Assembly (NCBI GenBank): GCA_045126215.1
Contig: JBGVOD010000013.1
Span: 41,777 to 105,776 of the forward strand
From: SVEL01 sp045126215
GTDB lineage: Bacteria > Bacillota > Clostridia > Lachnospirales > Lachnospiraceae
DNA length: 64,000 nucleotides
Direction: 5' to 3'
The number at the start of each line of letters is the position of its first letter. Position 1 is the stretch's first letter. A program made the translations under genes and the position numbers. Of this stretch, positions 62,696-64,000 are shown one piece after another. The notes beneath the pieces were generated by a model that saw only the letters and a list, made by a program, of their open reading frames with translations, made no database searches and was not told where the DNA came from.

Positions 62696-63055
62696 CTATT
62701 CATTTAAAACAGATTGTATTTTACTAATTAATTCTTCTGACTTATATGGTTTAAGAATATAACCCTTCATACCTACATTCATACATTTTGCAACTACCTC
62801 TTTTGTTGCAAGTGCAGTAAAGAAAATCACAGGTATATCTTTTTTATCTGTCTCTCTTATTCTTTTTACCGTTTCAATTCCATCCATATCAGGCATATCA
62901 ACGTCCATAAGAACAAGGTCAATTTCTTTCTTTGATAAAATATCAAGTCCCATTTCGCCACTATTAGCAAGATATACTTCATATAAATCTGTAAGGATTA
63001 ATTTTGCCGTTTTTAATATAGTTTTTGAATCGTCAACAATCAGTACTTTCTTCAT
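62696..63055 (-). CDS. CheY-like single-domain response regulator
   Basis: This 119-residue receiver has the acidic pair VDDSK, the phosphoacceptor Asp in VLMDVDMPDMDG (about 52), Thr in FFTALA and Lys in LKPY. No output domain. RBS AGGAG before ATG 63055. It precedes the decarboxylase gene by 15 nt; partner kinase not in the window. Confidence 0.93.
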   Translation of the reverse strand: MKKVLIVDDSKTILKTAKLILTDLYEVYLANSGEMGLDILSKKEIDLVLMDVDMPDMDGIETVKRIRETDKKDIPVIFFTALATKEVVAKCMNVGMKGYILKPYKSEELISKIQSVLNE

Positions 63056-63120
63056 ATATCAATGCTCCTATCGTAATATATTAATATTATATATCACTTT
63101 AAAAAAAAGTAAATAAAAAA

Positions 63121-63193
<73 letters not shown>

Positions 63194-63218
63194 ATTTGCG
63201 TAAGCTATTGCTTACTAG

Positions 63219-63292
63219 TTGCGGGGGATGGATTTGAACCAACGACCTTCGGGTTATGAGCCCGACGAGCTTCCAGACTGCTCCACCCCGCG
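63219..63292 (-). tRNA. Initiator tRNA-fMet (CAT)
   Basis: Anticodon CAT in CTCATAA; the acceptor begins CGCGGGG and ends CCCCGCAA, so position 1 (C) faces A72, the mismatch that marks the initiator. Three G-C pairs in the anticodon stem (GGG/CCC) agree. CCA not encoded. Confidence 0.95.
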
Positions 63293-63337
63293 ATATATAT
63301 TTAATTATATGTAATAAAACATTTTTTATTACAATAA

Positions 63338-63419
63338 TGGGCAGAGATGGATTCGAACCATCGAAGCAAGTTGCAGCAGATTTACAGTCTGTCCCCTTTG
63401 GCCACTCGGGAATCTACCC
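63338..63419 (-). tRNA. tRNA-Tyr (GTA)
   Basis: 82-nt class II tRNA with a variable arm; anticodon GTA in CTGTAAA; acceptor GGGTAGA with TCTGCCC, discriminator A. CCA not encoded. Confidence 0.95.
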
Positions 63420-63423
63420 ATAA

Positions 63424-63496
63424 AGCCGACAATCGGACTTGAACCGATAACCTGCTGATTACAAATCAGCTGCTCTGCCAATTGAGCCATGTCGGC
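63424..63496 (-). tRNA. tRNA-Thr (TGT)
   Basis: Acceptor GCCGACA/TGTCGGC, anticodon TGT in TTTGTAA, T-loop GGTTCAAGTCC, discriminator T. CCA not encoded. Confidence 0.95.
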
Positions 63497-63510
63497 ATAT
63501 TAAATTTTAA

Positions 63511-63583
63511 TGGGACCTACAGGGCTCGAACCTGTGACCCTCTGCTTGTAAGGCAGATGCTCTCCCAGCTGAGCTAAGATCCC
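63511..63583 (-). tRNA. tRNA-Val (TAC)
   Basis: Anticodon TAC in CTTACAA, acceptor GGGATCT/AGGTCCC, discriminator A, T-loop GGTTCGAGCCC. CCA not encoded. Confidence 0.95.
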
Positions 63584-63633
63584 GAATAAATAATTAATTA
63601 AATTATCTATATAAATAACACCGAAGTGTTAAA

Positions 63634-63707
63634 CGACCCGGATGGGGTTCGAACCCACGACCTCCGCCGTGACAGGGCGGCGCTCTAACCAGCTGAGCCA
63701 CCAGGCC
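63634..63707 (-). tRNA. tRNA-Asp (GTC)
   Basis: Anticodon GTC in CTGTCAC, acceptor GGCCTGG/CCGGGTC with G-T pairs, discriminator G, T-loop GGTTCGAACCC. First tRNA after the 23S gene. CCA not encoded. Confidence 0.95.
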
Positions 63708-63810
63708 AAAAAACATAAACAAGACAATACTGGTATTGCCTTATTTAGAAGGTTATACCTTCAAAACTACACACTTCATATCTTCTAGACTTCCATTCAA
63801 CCTAACCGTT

Positions 63811-64000
63811 TGGTCAAGCCCTCGACCTATTAGTATTAGTCAGCTACGTACATTACTGTACTTCCACCTCTAACCTATCAACCTTGTCGTCTTCAAGGGG
63901 TCTTACTAGCTTGTGCTATGGGATATCTCATCTTGAGGGGGGCTTCACGCTTAGATGCCTTCAGCGTTTATCCCTGCCAAACTTGGCTACTCTGCCATGC
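63811..64000 (-). rRNA. rrl: 23S ribosomal RNA, 3' end (partial)
   Basis: The reverse complement reads as the conserved 23S 3' region: CTGAAGGCATCTAAGCGTGA, then AGATGAGATATCCC, CACAAGCTAGTAAGACC, and the terminal CTAATAGGTCGAGGGCTTGA. The gene continues beyond the window. The 100 bp down to tRNA-Asp hold two small hairpins (GAAGGT/ACCTTC; GGCAATAC/GTATTGTC) but no 5S rRNA. Confidence 0.96.

Overview
The window is AT-rich, mostly minus-strand Firmicutes DNA. Strong AGGAGG-type ribosome-binding sites, a long Bacillus-type SRP RNA, a dnaX-ybaB-recR block, metG-tatD-ksgA, and a holB-ricT-trmN6-rsmI block all point to a clostridial genome. Families I recall as typical of Lachnospiraceae (DUF6382, JetA-like DUF5716) make an anaerobic gut-type Lachnospiraceae member the best guess. 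Genus and species cannot be fixed from this sequence.

Layout. 1-6075: the start of a DUF6382-type gene (running off the edge) behind a giant membrane-anchored Ig-repeat surface protein. 6085-8568: comEB, rpiB, a LMW phosphatase homologue that has lost its catalytic residues, and tsaC/ywlC. 8634-20220: one long minus-strand operon, dnaX-ybaB-recR followed by a MukF/MukE/MukB-like (Wadjet JetA/JetB/JetC-like) SMC complex and a TPR/degenerate-AAA protein; no JetD nuclease is present. 20233-22681: pfkA, the SRP RNA, deoC and a small membrane protein. 22803-25408: a cysteine-rich unknown, then a Nudix-Fic overlapping pair with a perfect 13-bp inverted repeat around the fic -10 box. 25704-30983: a phosphonate cassette (phnX, phnD, phnC, two phnE, and an iron alcohol dehydrogenase) with no phnW. 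31476-36933: purA, tadA, a GNAT, and a degenerate HD protein divergent from a membrane glycosyltransferase. 36978-37167: a MITE-like element. 37196-43772: LtaS-like sulfatase, an unknown protein, ksgA, tatD, metG. 43925-52546: a surface protein, a DUF885 lipoprotein, a GT2-GtrA/MarR/50-aa operon, a Nudix fragment fused to a copy of the MITE core, an APH-type kinase, and remnants of a second fic gene. 52547-63055: a PdaA-like deacetylase, PHP phosphatase, ABC-F ATPase, rsmI, trmN6, ricT, holB, yaaR, a guanylate-kinase-like protein, an Orn/Lys/Arg decarboxylase and a CheY-like receiver. 63121-64000: six tRNA genes behind the 3' end of a 23S rRNA gene, with no 5S between them.

How it fits together. 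Most of the window is housekeeping (replication clamp loading, recombination, tRNA and rRNA modification, translation, nucleotide metabolism). The accessory interest lies in the nuclease-less SMC operon tied to dnaX/recR, the phosphonate cassette that would fit 2-hydroxyethylphosphonate rather than 2-aminoethylphosphonate, the apparently self-regulated Fic gene, and the small mobile or decayed elements. No CRISPR array, complete insertion sequence, integrase or prophage was seen.
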